The translations under genes and the position numbers were made by a program. A DNA stretch of 64,000 bases from positions 1,359,193 through 1,423,192 of the forward strand of contig NZ_AP018316.1 in the NCBI RefSeq assembly GCF_002368115.1. Direction: 5' to 3'. Source of the DNA: Dolichospermum compactum NIES-806 (GTDB taxonomy: Bacteria > Cyanobacteriota > Cyanobacteriia > Cyanobacteriales > Nostocaceae). Within the stretch, counting starts at the first letter, position 1. Each line of letters begins with the position of its first letter. The notes beneath the pieces are model-generated. The model saw nothing but the letters and a program-made list of their open reading frames with translations, made no database searches and had not been told where the DNA came from. Positions 34,924 to 43,777 of this stretch are shown one piece after another.

Positions 34924-34926
34924 GAA

Positions 34927-34950
34927 TCCCCGTCTCTAAAGAGACGGGGA
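34927..34950 (+). terminator. Right-end hairpin behind tnpB
   Basis: A perfect 10-bp stem tccccgtctc / gagacgggga with loop taaa, starting 4 nt after the tnpB stop, followed by gtgtcaaaaaat. In this family the 3' hairpin is part of the element end and of the guide RNA scaffold; it can also end transcription. Confidence 0.7.
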
Positions 34951-35039
34951 GTGTCAAAAAATTACTGAAAACCCGAATGTGTAAGGGTTTAGCAGTGCTA
35001 AACCCCTGCATGGAGGATCAAATAATTTAGCCATTTTGA

Positions 35040-36425
35040 TTAAGTACCAATAATTTTTTTCAACAGCGGTAATTTACCTTGATAGGGTGCGTATCGCCAA
35101 TTTATATCCAAACGAAATGTGTTTTGCAAGACACTTTTGTAATGGGAAAAGGTGTCAAAACCAGCTTTACCGTGATAGCTACCCATCCCACTATCACCCA
35201 CACCCCCAAATGGTAAAGAAGAAACAGCAACCTGCATGACTGTGTCATTAATGCATACTCCCCCAGATGATGTTTCCTGTAAAATACGTTTTTGCAGGTT
35301 TTTGTTTTGAGAAAATAAATATAAAGCCAGGGGTTTTGGTCTAGAGTTAATCAAGGTAATAGCTTCATTGATATCTGTATATTCAATGATGGGTAAAATT
35401 GGACCAAAAATCTCCTCTTGCATTACCGGATCTGTTAAAGAAACATTTTCTAACAAAGTAGGTGCAATATAAAGTTGTTCACGGTGAGTTTCTCCACCAA
35501 TAATCACTTCACCATATTTGAGTAAATTAGCTAATCTGTCAAAATGTTCTTGGTGAATAATTCTGGCATAATCAGGACTAGTAGTTGGATTTTTTCCATA
35601 AAATTCTTGCAGACATTTTTGTAAAGCATTGACTAAATTTGGTTTAATTTTTGCATCTACCAACAAATAATCCGGGGCAATACAAGTTTGTCCAGCATTA
35701 ATAAATTTACCCCAAGTGATGCGTTTGGCGGTATGTTCTAGATTAATGTCTGTATCAATGATACAAGGACTTTTCCCCCCTAATTCCAAAGTTACCGGAG
35801 TGAGATGTTTGGCAGCAGCTTCCATCACTATTTTACCAATGGCTGTACCACCGGTAAAAAAGATGTGATCGAATTTTTCTGCTAGTAACTGTTGACTAGC
35901 TTCTACTGCACCAGGGACAACTGTAATATATTCTGGATCAAAGTATTTATGAATAAGTTTTATAATTAAATCCGAAGTATGCGGTGCGAGTTCTGAAGGT
36001 TTAATAATAGTGCAATTTCCCGCAGCGATCGCCCCAACCAAAGGTGAGATAATTAACTGAAAGGGATAATTCCAAGGACCAATAATTAAAACTACTCCTA
36101 ACGGTTCTGGATATATCTTAGCCGAGTATGGAAATAAATCTAAAGGAACGGCTGCTTTTTTGGGTTTTGTCCAAGTATTGATATGTTTGAGGGCATAATC
36201 AATTTCTTTATTCACACCGATTTCCGTAGCATAACTCTCAAATTCAGGTTTATGTAAATCAGCTTTTAAGGCTTGAATGATTGCTGCTTTATTCTCAATT
36301 ACTAGTTGTTTTAGTATTTTAAGTTGGGCAATACGAAAAGTAGCATTTTTAGTTTTACCAGTTTGGAAAAACTGGCGTTGTTTGGCAATAATCTCGACGC
36401 ATCTTGGTAATTCGTTGGTAATCAT
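35040..36425 (-). CDS. Aldehyde dehydrogenase (class 3-like, fatty/aliphatic aldehydes)
   Basis: 461 aa. The NAD(P)-dependent ALDH fold shows VLIIGPWNYPFQL, IIKPSELAPHTS, FFTGGTAIG, the general-base Glu in TLELGGKSPC and the catalytic Cys in FINAGQTCIAPDY. The length of about 460 without an N-terminal extension, and the C-terminal membrane-approaching tail, match the class 3 ALDHs that oxidise long-chain aldehydes to acids; cyanobacterial homologues take part in aldehyde detoxification and apocarotenoid oxidation. No operon partner; rubrerythrin is divergent. Confidence 0.93.
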   Translation of the reverse strand: MITNELPRCVEIIAKQRQFFQTGKTKNATFRIAQLKILKQLVIENKAAIIQALKADLHKPEFESYATEIGVNKEIDYALKHINTWTKPKKAAVPLDLFPYSAKIYPEPLGVVLIIGPWNYPFQLIISPLVGAIAAGNCTIIKPSELAPHTSDLIIKLIHKYFDPEYITVVPGAVEASQQLLAEKFDHIFFTGGTAIGKIVMEAAAKHLTPVTLELGGKSPCIIDTDINLEHTAKRITWGKFINAGQTCIAPDYLLVDAKIKPNLVNALQKCLQEFYGKNPTTSPDYARIIHQEHFDRLANLLKYGEVIIGGETHREQLYIAPTLLENVSLTDPVMQEEIFGPILPIIEYTDINEAITLINSRPKPLALYLFSQNKNLQKRILQETSSGGVCINDTVMQVAVSSLPFGGVGDSGMGSYHGKAGFDTFSHYKSVLQNTFRLDINWRYAPYQGKLPLLKKIIGT

Positions 36426-36597
36426 TGTTAATCAAATCTTAAAGAATGTGTGTAATGATTCAGGGAACAGGGAAGATAAAAGAAAAATGTTTTTCATGCT
36501 TCATTCTGATAGCGCAGCGTGGCGTTAGCTATACTTCTGAATTCTTACGAATGTGTTTTAATATTAGGCAACAACCTCTCATTGAGATTCGCAAATT

Positions 36598-37311
36598 ATG
36601 GATTTATCCAATTTTACTACATTACAAAATTTAGAATCAGCCTTTGGTGGGGAATCAATGGCTAATCGTAAATACCTATTTTTTGCAGCAGTCGCACGTA
36701 AACTAGGTTTTGCCGATTTAGCAAAACTTTTTAAAGAAACAGCAGATCAAGAGACTGAACACGCTTTCGCACATTTTGAATTATTACATCCAGAACTTGT
36801 TGTTGAAGATGCAGCAGCTTTAACTGATGAACAAAAAAGGGAAATCATCTCTCGTTGTTTATCTTTAGCGATCGCAGGTGAAACCTATGAATACACAACC
36901 ATGTATCCTGAATTCGCTGCTGCTGCTGAACATGATCGAGATCATCCCGCAGCGGCAGAATTTCTCCAGCAAGCTCAAGAATCTAGTGATCACGCTAACA
37001 CATTTCGTACCGCCGCTCACCGATTTGGGTTGCTTAAATTCATTGAAAATTATCACGCAGATCGCTACACTGAAGCCTTAGAAGTCTTGAACGGTGGAGA
37101 CGCTGTGACTAGAGTTGTCAGTGAAGATCCGCAAACCCAGAAATGGATTTGTAGACAATGCAGCATGATTTATGATCCTGTGACAGGTGATCCCGATTCA
37201 GGAATTGCACCAGGTACTGCATTTGCAGATATTCCTAAAGATTGGCATTGTCCTATTTGCGGTGCAACCAAGAAAACTTTTAAACCCCTTGAGGAAAAAG
37301 TTGCCGCTTAA
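36598..37311 (+). CDS. Rubrerythrin
   Basis: 237 aa. The N-terminal ferritin-like di-iron domain has the Glu/His ligands in ESAFGGESMANRKYLFF, ETADQETEHAFAHFELL, AIAGETYEYTTMYPEF and QESSDHANTFRT. The C-terminal rubredoxin domain has the two cysteine pairs WICRQCSMIYDP and HCPICGATKK. It functions as an NADH-linked peroxidase against hydrogen peroxide in the cytoplasm, and rubrerythrin is well known in heterocyst-forming cyanobacteria. Complete at normal length. Confidence 0.95.
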   Translation: MDLSNFTTLQNLESAFGGESMANRKYLFFAAVARKLGFADLAKLFKETADQETEHAFAHFELLHPELVVEDAAALTDEQKREIISRCLSLAIAGETYEYTTMYPEFAAAAEHDRDHPAAAEFLQQAQESSDHANTFRTAAHRFGLLKFIENYHADRYTEALEVLNGGDAVTRVVSEDPQTQKWICRQCSMIYDPVTGDPDSGIAPGTAFADIPKDWHCPICGATKKTFKPLEEKVAA

Positions 37312-37416
37312 TAAAAGTTAATCTAAGTAAATTCCCCATCATCTACTGATGCTCCCTCTTCTCTGATAACGTATAAAATATAGAAGAGGGATTTCTGTAA
37401 TTAGGACAAATATGCC

Positions 37417-37515
37417 GTGACTGCTAATGCCATGCCATCAGATAGAGATCAATCTTTATCTGTTGGCATGGATGACTATATTTCTAAGCCTGTTAAAATA
37501 GAAAAAGTTGTATAG
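37417..37515 (+). pseudogene. C-terminal crumb of a response-regulator receiver domain
   Basis: 33 codons read VTANAMPSDRDQSLSVGMDD then YISKPVKIEKVV before TAG, the typical end of the receiver domains found on hybrid histidine kinases (TANAM ... GMDDYISKP with the conserved Lys). Nothing upstream continues the domain. It is a leftover of a deleted gene. Confidence 0.75.
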
Positions 37516-38236
37516 TCAATTCAATTGCTGCAACAAAGATGTTTTAATAGCAGGAGATAGGAGTTCGGAGTTCGGAGTTAGGAGTCAGGAGAAAGAAGAA
37601 GAAAATTCCCTGTTCCCTGTTCCCTTATCTCAACCAGCAATTTAAATGCGTGACAGCTTAGGAAAAAGTACCCAAAAAAAAGAGAGTGGGAGGAGGCATT
37701 ACCAAGCGCCTTTCTCTCCCACTCTACCATTTGCTGCTGAAGCGATTAGGAACTTTATTCATATAGACAAAAACCGCTAATTAGGGGGGTAATTTGCAGG
37801 TTAACGATAACGTCTATACTTAGCAGGTATTCCTATGCAGCAAATACTAATTCTATTTATTTTTTAGACAACCTCTACAAGAGTCTTTTGTTAATTGATT
37901 CAGCGTTTTAACAACTCTCTTGTTTTTGCTTGTCTAATATAATTTAGCTTGGATAATTTCATCGTGGTTGCCAATTTGGCATTTATTTTTATTTTTGTTA
38001 TTTGTTAATCTCTAACAGTTTTTAACCTATATTTTTCGAGAATAATTAATAGGGGGTCACACCCATCATCCCTGACATAGCTTGATTTCATTGGTTTTAA
38101 AGGCATTTTGTCTATGACTATAAACCCGATTTTAAAGTATTCTAATTATGCAAAATTCAGGTTTTCAGGATGAGGGGTGAAACCCTTCATTGATTCACTA
38201 AGAGTCTTCTCTATATAGGATTGAAGTGAGATCAAG
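37516..38236. other. Non-coding region with a strong hairpin
   Basis: There is no gene. At 37560-37590 lie imperfect heptamers of ggagttc/ggagtca. At 37683-37692 and 37716-37725 an agagtgggag / ctcccactct stem encloses a 23-nt loop. The rest is AT-rich and featureless to my reading. Confidence 0.45.
37683..37725. repeat. Strong 10-bp inverted repeat, possible terminator or small RNA
   Basis: A perfect stem agagtgggag / ctcccactct whose loop contains the sequence gaggcattaccaagcgcc. It is preceded by an A-rich run and lies 370 bp after rubrerythrin, so it is not obviously that gene's terminator. Confidence 0.5.
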
Positions 38237-38875
38237 TTAAATTGTTAAACCAATTCCTCCAGCCGCAAAATCAATCACGGTTTGATGGGAAAATTCATGG
38301 GTGGCGATCGCTTGCAACATTGTCAAAGGTAAGGTGAGATGATTTGCACCGGCTTGAAGAGATGCGGCTGCTTCTGCTGGTGACTTGATACTAGCTGCTA
38401 AAATTTCCACATCACTGCCTTTGAGGATGCTGGACATATCGCGGACTAAGGCAATACCGGCTCCTAGCAAACGTTCTGCCCGATTTACATAGGCGATCGC
38501 AATTTTTGCCCCCGCTTCCTTAGCTACAGCGGCTTGTGCGGGGCTGTAAATGCCAGTGACGGAACAGGTAATTTCCGAAGAAAGGATGGCTACTACCTCA
38601 AATCCTAGCGGTGTAGCGGGAATTTTCAAGATGGTTTGAGAACCAATAATTTCAAAGGCTTTTCTCCCTTCGGCTATCATTTTCTCTTTATCTGAAGCCA
38701 GGAGTTGGTAGTATACAGGACCCGAAGTTAAGGAAACTAAGGTTTTGAGGGTGATTGCTGGTGGGGTGTTAGCTTGCGCTAATAATGTGGGGTTGGTGGT
38801 AATACCTTTAACCCAACCCCAATGTTTAACGATTTCGGCTTCTGCGGCAATAGCTGAATCTAAATAAAGTGCCAT
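38237..38875 (-). CDS. Transaldolase-like / fructose-6-phosphate aldolase-type enzyme
   Basis: 212 aa from the ATG at 38875, chosen because an aggat Shine-Dalgarno lies just upstream and the protein then begins MALYLDSA; an ATG two codons earlier overlaps that site. Small transaldolase/FSA fold: substrate segment GITTNPTLLA, the Schiff-base Lys in TILKIPATPLGFE, CSVTGIYSPAQAAVA, and AASIKSPAEAAASLQAGANHLTLP. It cleaves or forms a C-C bond between a ketose phosphate and an aldehyde; the exact substrate is not readable. Confidence 0.9.
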   Translation of the reverse strand: MALYLDSAIAAEAEIVKHWGWVKGITTNPTLLAQANTPPAITLKTLVSLTSGPVYYQLLASDKEKMIAEGRKAFEIIGSQTILKIPATPLGFEVVAILSSEITCSVTGIYSPAQAAVAKEAGAKIAIAYVNRAERLLGAGIALVRDMSSILKGSDVEILAASIKSPAEAAASLQAGANHLTLPLTMLQAIATHEFSHQTVIDFAAGGIGLTI

Positions 38876-38905
38876 AATCATCCTGATAAATTCTTACAAG
38901 AGCAT

Positions 38906-38993
38906 TCGGTAAGCGTAAAGCTCAGTGTCTTTAGACTTGAGATACAAGCGAATCCTGCGGTTTTAACCGCATAGAGTCTTTCTTTTCATTACC
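38906..38993. repeat. Interspersed repeat B, copy 2
   Basis: Parallel to 24378-24463: tcggtaag, a ctcagtgtctttagacttga hairpin, gcggttttaaccgc and cttttcattacc. It lies 31 bp upstream of the transaldolase-like gene start and directly abuts a MITE. Confidence 0.75.
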
Positions 38994-38996
38994 AAT

Positions 38997-39198
38997 AGGA
39001 CTTACGCACTGTACAAATTCACGATGATGTGGATGAACGAAAATCCGTCGTTTCAGGCTTTTGGTGATTAACTTCTGCTCAATAGCGAACTGCTTGCAGC
39101 AGCGCTTCGCTATCGCTTAAAAATCATCAAAAAATCACGTTAAAATGCCCGAAACCCATACCTCATATTTGGTTGATCCTGTCAATGCGTAAGTCCTA
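38997..39198. mobile_element. 202-bp MITE with the same terminal repeat as the 125-bp element
   Basis: The ends aggacttacgca / tgcgtaagtcct are perfect inverted repeats. The flanking accaat at 38991-38996 and 39199-39204 is a target duplication. The interior differs from the 125-bp copies and carries cagcgcttcgctatcgctt, an interspersed motif. Confidence 0.8.
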
Positions 39199-39239
39199 AC
39201 CAATATAAAATTAGGCTTTTAAGCCTTCTGAGGGATAGA

Positions 39240-42200
39240 TTAAGCCGTGAAATACTTCGCCGCAGAGTGATAAGTAATAATCGCCGTTGTCGACTGTTCA
39301 GGATATAATTGCTCACTTTCATCCATGTGCATCTTCATCCTATCAACTCCCAACAACTCCAACTGCTTATACTGATCTTGGATATTCGGACAAGCTGGAT
39401 AGCCGAAACTATACCGAGAACCTTGATAGCGCTGCGCCAACATATCCCGAATATTGTCCGGTTCAGAATCACCAAAACCTAACTCCCGGCGGATTCTGGC
39501 GTGAGTCCATTCCGCCAAGGCCTCCGCTACCTGTACAGCCATACCATGAAAATACAGATAGTCCGTGTATTTATTATCGGCAAATAGCTTTTGTCCGAAC
39601 TCCGTTGCAACTTCCCCCACAGTCACCGCTTGCATAGGGAAAACATCAATAATTCCCGACTCCTTCGGTGCAAAAAAATCCGCAATACATAACCTATTAA
39701 AAGACCTCTGACGCGGAAACTCAAAACTAGCTCTTACCTCTGCGTCCTCTGCGCCTCTGTGGTTCGTTTCATAAATCAATAAACTATTCCCCTCAGATTG
39801 ACAAGGAAAATAGCCATAAATTACTTGAGGATGTAATAAATTCTCCTCAATAATTCGCTGTTTCCACTCTTCTAATACCGGATAAACCTTATCAGCTAAA
39901 AACGCCTGATATTCCTCCTTAGATTGTTCCTTGGGTTTGCGGAATTGCCATTGTCCAGCTACCAAAGCTTGTAAATCCAAATACCAGAATAATTCCTCCA
40001 AAGAAATATCATCAGGTTGTAAAAACTGCGTTCCCCAAAAAGGTGGTTGCGGACGTTCAATATCTACAGCCACAGCCTCAGAACGCCGAGTATCAACCTC
40101 TTTTTTAAGATCAGAATTATCTATTGTGGGGTGGGAACCTTGCCTGCTATTTTCCTCAACAGATTGATGTCCATTTTCTACAACTTCATCCAAAAATCCC
40201 TGTAAATTATCCCAATTACCTGCTGTTTTTGCAGGCATTAACTTATCCATAAAATGCAAATCAGAAAACGCATCTTTGCCATAAACAACTTTACCTTTAT
40301 AAGTTCCTTGGCAATCCTGATTGACAAATTTAGGAGTTAAAGCTGCACCACCTAAAATTACCGGCACAGTAATTCCTTTTTCATTAAAAGTCTGTAAATT
40401 CTCTTTCATGAAAGCGGTAGATTTTACTAACAATCCACTCATGGCAATACAATCAGGTTGATACTGTTCGTAAGCTTGAATGATGTTTTCTACAGATTGC
40501 TTAATTCCCAGGTTAATTACCTTGTAACCATTGTTAGATAAAATGATATCTACAAGATTTTTACCAATATCGTGAACGTCACCTTTGACAGTAGCAATCA
40601 CAAAAGTTCCTTTCGCATTATTGCCAGATTCCGACTTTTCCATGAACGGTTCTAAATAAGCAACCGCAGCTTTCATGGTTTCGGCAGATTGTAAGACAAA
40701 AGGTAATTGCATTTGTCCAGAACCGAACAATTCACCGACAACTTTCATTCCGTCTAATAAGAAAGTATTGATGATTTGTAAGGGAGGATATTGTTCTAAA
40801 GCTTTTGTTAATTGAGTTTCTAAACCAATGCGTTCACCGTCAATAATATGCCGTTTCAAACGTTCTTCAATTGGTAAACTGGCATCAATTCCTGTGTTCC
40901 GTTTGGTTTTGACTCCGGCAAAAATTGTGGTTAATTCTCCCAAAGGATCATAAACGCAGACATTACCATCAAATTTGCGTTGATCATAAATTAATTGTCG
41001 GCAAACTTCTTGATGTTGAGGTTCAATTTTAGCCAGGGGTAAAATTTTACTCGCGCTGACAATTGCTGCATCCATGCCCGCATTCATGGCTTCATGTAAA
41101 AACATTGAGTTTAAGACTATGCGGGAGGCGGGATTTAAGCCAAAGGATATATTAGAAACGCCCAACATGACATGACATCCGGGCAGTTCTTGGCGAATGC
41201 GGCGAATGGATTCAATGGTGGCTTTGCCATTTTCCCGATCTTCTTCAATCCCAGTAGAAATCGGTAGAGCTAAAGTATCAAAGAATATTTCTGTAGGAGC
41301 AATCCCATATTCTACAGCTTGACGGTAAGCCCGTTGGGCAATTTGAAACTTTTTCTCTGCTGTCCGCGCCATACCATCTTCATCAATTGTGCCAATAATG
41401 ACACCAGCACCGTATTTTTTGGCTAATTCTAAAACTTTCAAAAATCGTGGTTCACCGTCTTCGTAGTTGGTGGAATTGAGTAAACACTTACCTCCAGCCA
41501 CTTTTAAACCCGCTTCCATTTTTTCCCATTCAGTGGAGTCGAGCATTAATGGTAATGTCACGTTATTGACGATGCGAGAAACCAACTCGTACATATCACG
41601 CACGCCGTCACGTCCCACATAATCAACGTTAACATCCAGGATATGTGCGCCTTCTTTCACCTGACTCCGCGCCATTGAGACTAAACCATCCCAATCTTCG
41701 GCGTTGAGTAAGTCACGGCATTTTTTAGAACCACTGGCGTTGAGACGTTCACCCACAATCAAAAAAGAATTTTCTTGCTCGTAAGGTTGAGTAGTATAGA
41801 TTGATGCTGCGGATGGTTCTAAACTTGGTTGTCTAACTTTTGGTTTTAACTCTTTAGCAATTTCCGCCAATTGTTGAATGTGTGCTGGTCGTGTCCCACA
41901 GCAACCCCCAATCACTTGGACACCTAAATCTTCAACAAAGTGCATTAACGCCATCCGTAATTCTATGGGCGTAAGCTTGTAATGGGCTTGACCGCCAATG
42001 TTTTCCGGTAAACCCGCGTTGGGAATACAGGAAACTACGAAGGGGGAATGTTCTGATAAATACTTGATGTGTGGTTTCATCAAGTCGGGACCGGTGGCAC
42101 AATTTAAGCCGAGAATATCAATGGGATAAGATTCGAGAATAGTAACTACGGCGTTGATTTCTGTCCCTACCAGCATTGTTCCCATGCTTTCCATAGTTAC

Positions 42201-42782
42201 AGACACCATTAAGGCGCGTCTTTCCCCTTTTTTGGCAAAAACTTCCTCAATTCCATTCAATACGGCTTTGATTTGTAGCACGTCTTGGCAGGTTTCGACG
42301 AGAAATAAATCCACACCACCATCAAATAAGGCTTCTGCTTGTTCAGCAAAAGAGGCTTTCATGGTGTCAAAGTCAATATGTCCCAAGGTGGGAAGTTTGG
42401 TGGTTGGACCGATAGAACCAGCCACAAATCGGGGTTTTTCGGGAGTGGAAAATTCCGCAGCAACACTTTTGGCAAGTTCGGCGGCTTTTTTCGTGAGATA
42501 GTAAGCTTGGTCTGCTAGGTCGTATTCTGCGAGAACGATGGACATAGAGCCAAAGGTATCAGTTTCAATGACATCAGCGCCAGCAGCGAGAAAATCACGG
42601 TGAACTTTGGCGACGGCTTCGGGTTTGCTGTGAACTAAATACTCGTTACAACCTTCATATTGTGCGCCTCCAAAATCTTCAGCGGTGAGGTTTTGGGCTT
42701 GCAGGTTGGTTCCCATTGCGCCGTCAAAGACGATAACGGGACGTTCTGGACTATAGAGGTGTTTGAGAAAAGGATGGGTCAT
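39240..42782 (-). CDS. metH: Cobalamin-dependent methionine synthase
   Basis: 1180 aa. Homocysteine-binding module (VFDGAMGTNLQ, zinc Cys at LGLNCATGP and GGCCGTRPAHI), pterin-binding module (GERLNASGSKKCRDLL, ILDVNVDYVGRD), cobalamin cap and binding modules with the B12 signature VKGDVHDIGKNLVDI, and a reactivation module (FWYLDLQ, YFPCQSEGN, FGYPACPNIQDQYK). An acidic linker (about 905-945) precedes the reactivation module. Residues about 1004-1016 (NHRGAEDAEVR) are a translated interspersed repeat. It makes methionine from homocysteine with methyl-tetrahydrofolate. Monocistronic. Confidence 0.97.
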   Translation of the reverse strand: MTHPFLKHLYSPERPVIVFDGAMGTNLQAQNLTAEDFGGAQYEGCNEYLVHSKPEAVAKVHRDFLAAGADVIETDTFGSMSIVLAEYDLADQAYYLTKKAAELAKSVAAEFSTPEKPRFVAGSIGPTTKLPTLGHIDFDTMKASFAEQAEALFDGGVDLFLVETCQDVLQIKAVLNGIEEVFAKKGERRALMVSVTMESMGTMLVGTEINAVVTILESYPIDILGLNCATGPDLMKPHIKYLSEHSPFVVSCIPNAGLPENIGGQAHYKLTPIELRMALMHFVEDLGVQVIGGCCGTRPAHIQQLAEIAKELKPKVRQPSLEPSAASIYTTQPYEQENSFLIVGERLNASGSKKCRDLLNAEDWDGLVSMARSQVKEGAHILDVNVDYVGRDGVRDMYELVSRIVNNVTLPLMLDSTEWEKMEAGLKVAGGKCLLNSTNYEDGEPRFLKVLELAKKYGAGVIIGTIDEDGMARTAEKKFQIAQRAYRQAVEYGIAPTEIFFDTLALPISTGIEEDRENGKATIESIRRIRQELPGCHVMLGVSNISFGLNPASRIVLNSMFLHEAMNAGMDAAIVSASKILPLAKIEPQHQEVCRQLIYDQRKFDGNVCVYDPLGELTTIFAGVKTKRNTGIDASLPIEERLKRHIIDGERIGLETQLTKALEQYPPLQIINTFLLDGMKVVGELFGSGQMQLPFVLQSAETMKAAVAYLEPFMEKSESGNNAKGTFVIATVKGDVHDIGKNLVDIILSNNGYKVINLGIKQSVENIIQAYEQYQPDCIAMSGLLVKSTAFMKENLQTFNEKGITVPVILGGAALTPKFVNQDCQGTYKGKVVYGKDAFSDLHFMDKLMPAKTAGNWDNLQGFLDEVVENGHQSVEENSRQGSHPTIDNSDLKKEVDTRRSEAVAVDIERPQPPFWGTQFLQPDDISLEELFWYLDLQALVAGQWQFRKPKEQSKEEYQAFLADKVYPVLEEWKQRIIEENLLHPQVIYGYFPCQSEGNSLLIYETNHRGAEDAEVRASFEFPRQRSFNRLCIADFFAPKESGIIDVFPMQAVTVGEVATEFGQKLFADNKYTDYLYFHGMAVQVAEALAEWTHARIRRELGFGDSEPDNIRDMLAQRYQGSRYSFGYPACPNIQDQYKQLELLGVDRMKMHMDESEQLYPEQSTTAIITYHSAAKYFTA
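39735..39770. repeat. Interspersed repeat C inside metH
   Basis: On the minus strand acgaaaccacagaggcgcag-type sequence, in frame within metH and encoding NHRGAEDAEVR. Related DNA forms the 3' end of the cytosine methyltransferase (51553-51590), and fragments lie at 54094-54115, 54989-55013 and 29228-29252. Confidence 0.75.
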
Positions 42783-42982
42783 ATTGTGTGAAAGAATAGA
42801 GTTATTTTTGTAATACTAGACTTAATTTATTATCCGTTTACAAACTGAGGTAGTCTAGCTTCAATTGTTGCGTATTATGCAGTGATGTGATCTTACTCAA
42901 GAACCACAACAGATTAACCAAAAATAAAATAGTGAAACTTTCAGATTTCAGCAGTCCATTACCGAAAACAGTATCTACTACC

Positions 42983-43726
42983 ATGTCTGTTAATTCTAAA
43001 CTTTACGAAGGCAAAGCTAAAATTCTTTATGCCACAGATGATCCAGAGATTTTGTTGGCTGATTTTAAGGATGATGCTACAGCCTTTAATGCTCAAAAAC
43101 GAGGCAGCATTGAAAACAAGGGCATGATTAACTGTAGTATTTCTAGTCAACTATTCCAACAATTGGCAATGCAGGGGATTAAAACTCATTTTATTGATAG
43201 TCCAGCCCCCAATTTGATGAGAGTTAAGGCTGTAAAAATTATCCCCTTAGAAGTGGTTGTCAGAAATATTGCGGCTGGTAGCCTGTGTCAGCAAACTGGG
43301 TTAGCACTGGGAACTGTGTTATCACAGCCTTTGGTGGAATTCTATTATAAAGATGATAGTCTAGGTGATCCTCTACTGACAAGCGATCGCCTATTTCTCC
43401 TAGAATTAGCCACACCGGAACAAGTTGCTCAAATTACCCATCTTGCCTTGAAAATCAACGAATTTCTCAAGCAGTTTTGGGAAAAGTGTCAAATTACCCT
43501 AGTGGACTTTAAACTGGAATTTGGCGTAGATTCACAACAGCAAGTGCTTTTAGCCGACGAAATTAGTCCCGATACCTGTCGTCTATGGGACATAGCCGAA
43601 ACTGATACTAACCGTCGAGTTATGGATAAAGACCGTTTTCGTCGTGACTTAGGAAACGTAGAAAATGCCTATCAGGAGGTTTTACAGAGAGTATTAAAAG
43701 TAGTAGAAAGCTACAAAGCTGAGTAA
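42983..43726 (+). CDS. purC: Phosphoribosylaminoimidazole-succinocarboxamide synthase
   Basis: 247 aa from the ATG at 42983 (MSVNSKLYEGKAKILYATDD), the usual start for this family; the 32 codons before it are not conserved in type. Motifs are KDDATAFNAQKRG, NKGMINCSISSQLF, VEVVVRNIAAGSL-like LEVVVRNIAAGS, LVDFKLEFGV and LADEISPDTCRLWD. It joins CAIR and aspartate in purine synthesis (ATP-dependent). It is 51 bp upstream of the Omp85 gene on the same strand. Confidence 0.96.
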   Translation: MSVNSKLYEGKAKILYATDDPEILLADFKDDATAFNAQKRGSIENKGMINCSISSQLFQQLAMQGIKTHFIDSPAPNLMRVKAVKIIPLEVVVRNIAAGSLCQQTGLALGTVLSQPLVEFYYKDDSLGDPLLTSDRLFLLELATPEQVAQITHLALKINEFLKQFWEKCQITLVDFKLEFGVDSQQQVLLADEISPDTCRLWDIAETDTNRRVMDKDRFRRDLGNVENAYQEVLQRVLKVVESYKAE

Positions 43727-43777
43727 GTAATTTTTCCAGTGATTAACAAATAATGGTGTGTGGTAGTGAAGAGAAAT

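Noticed and set aside
39287..42501. Plus-strand ORFs of 78-116 codons across metH
   Set aside because: Shadows of the strongly conserved metH gene on the other strand.
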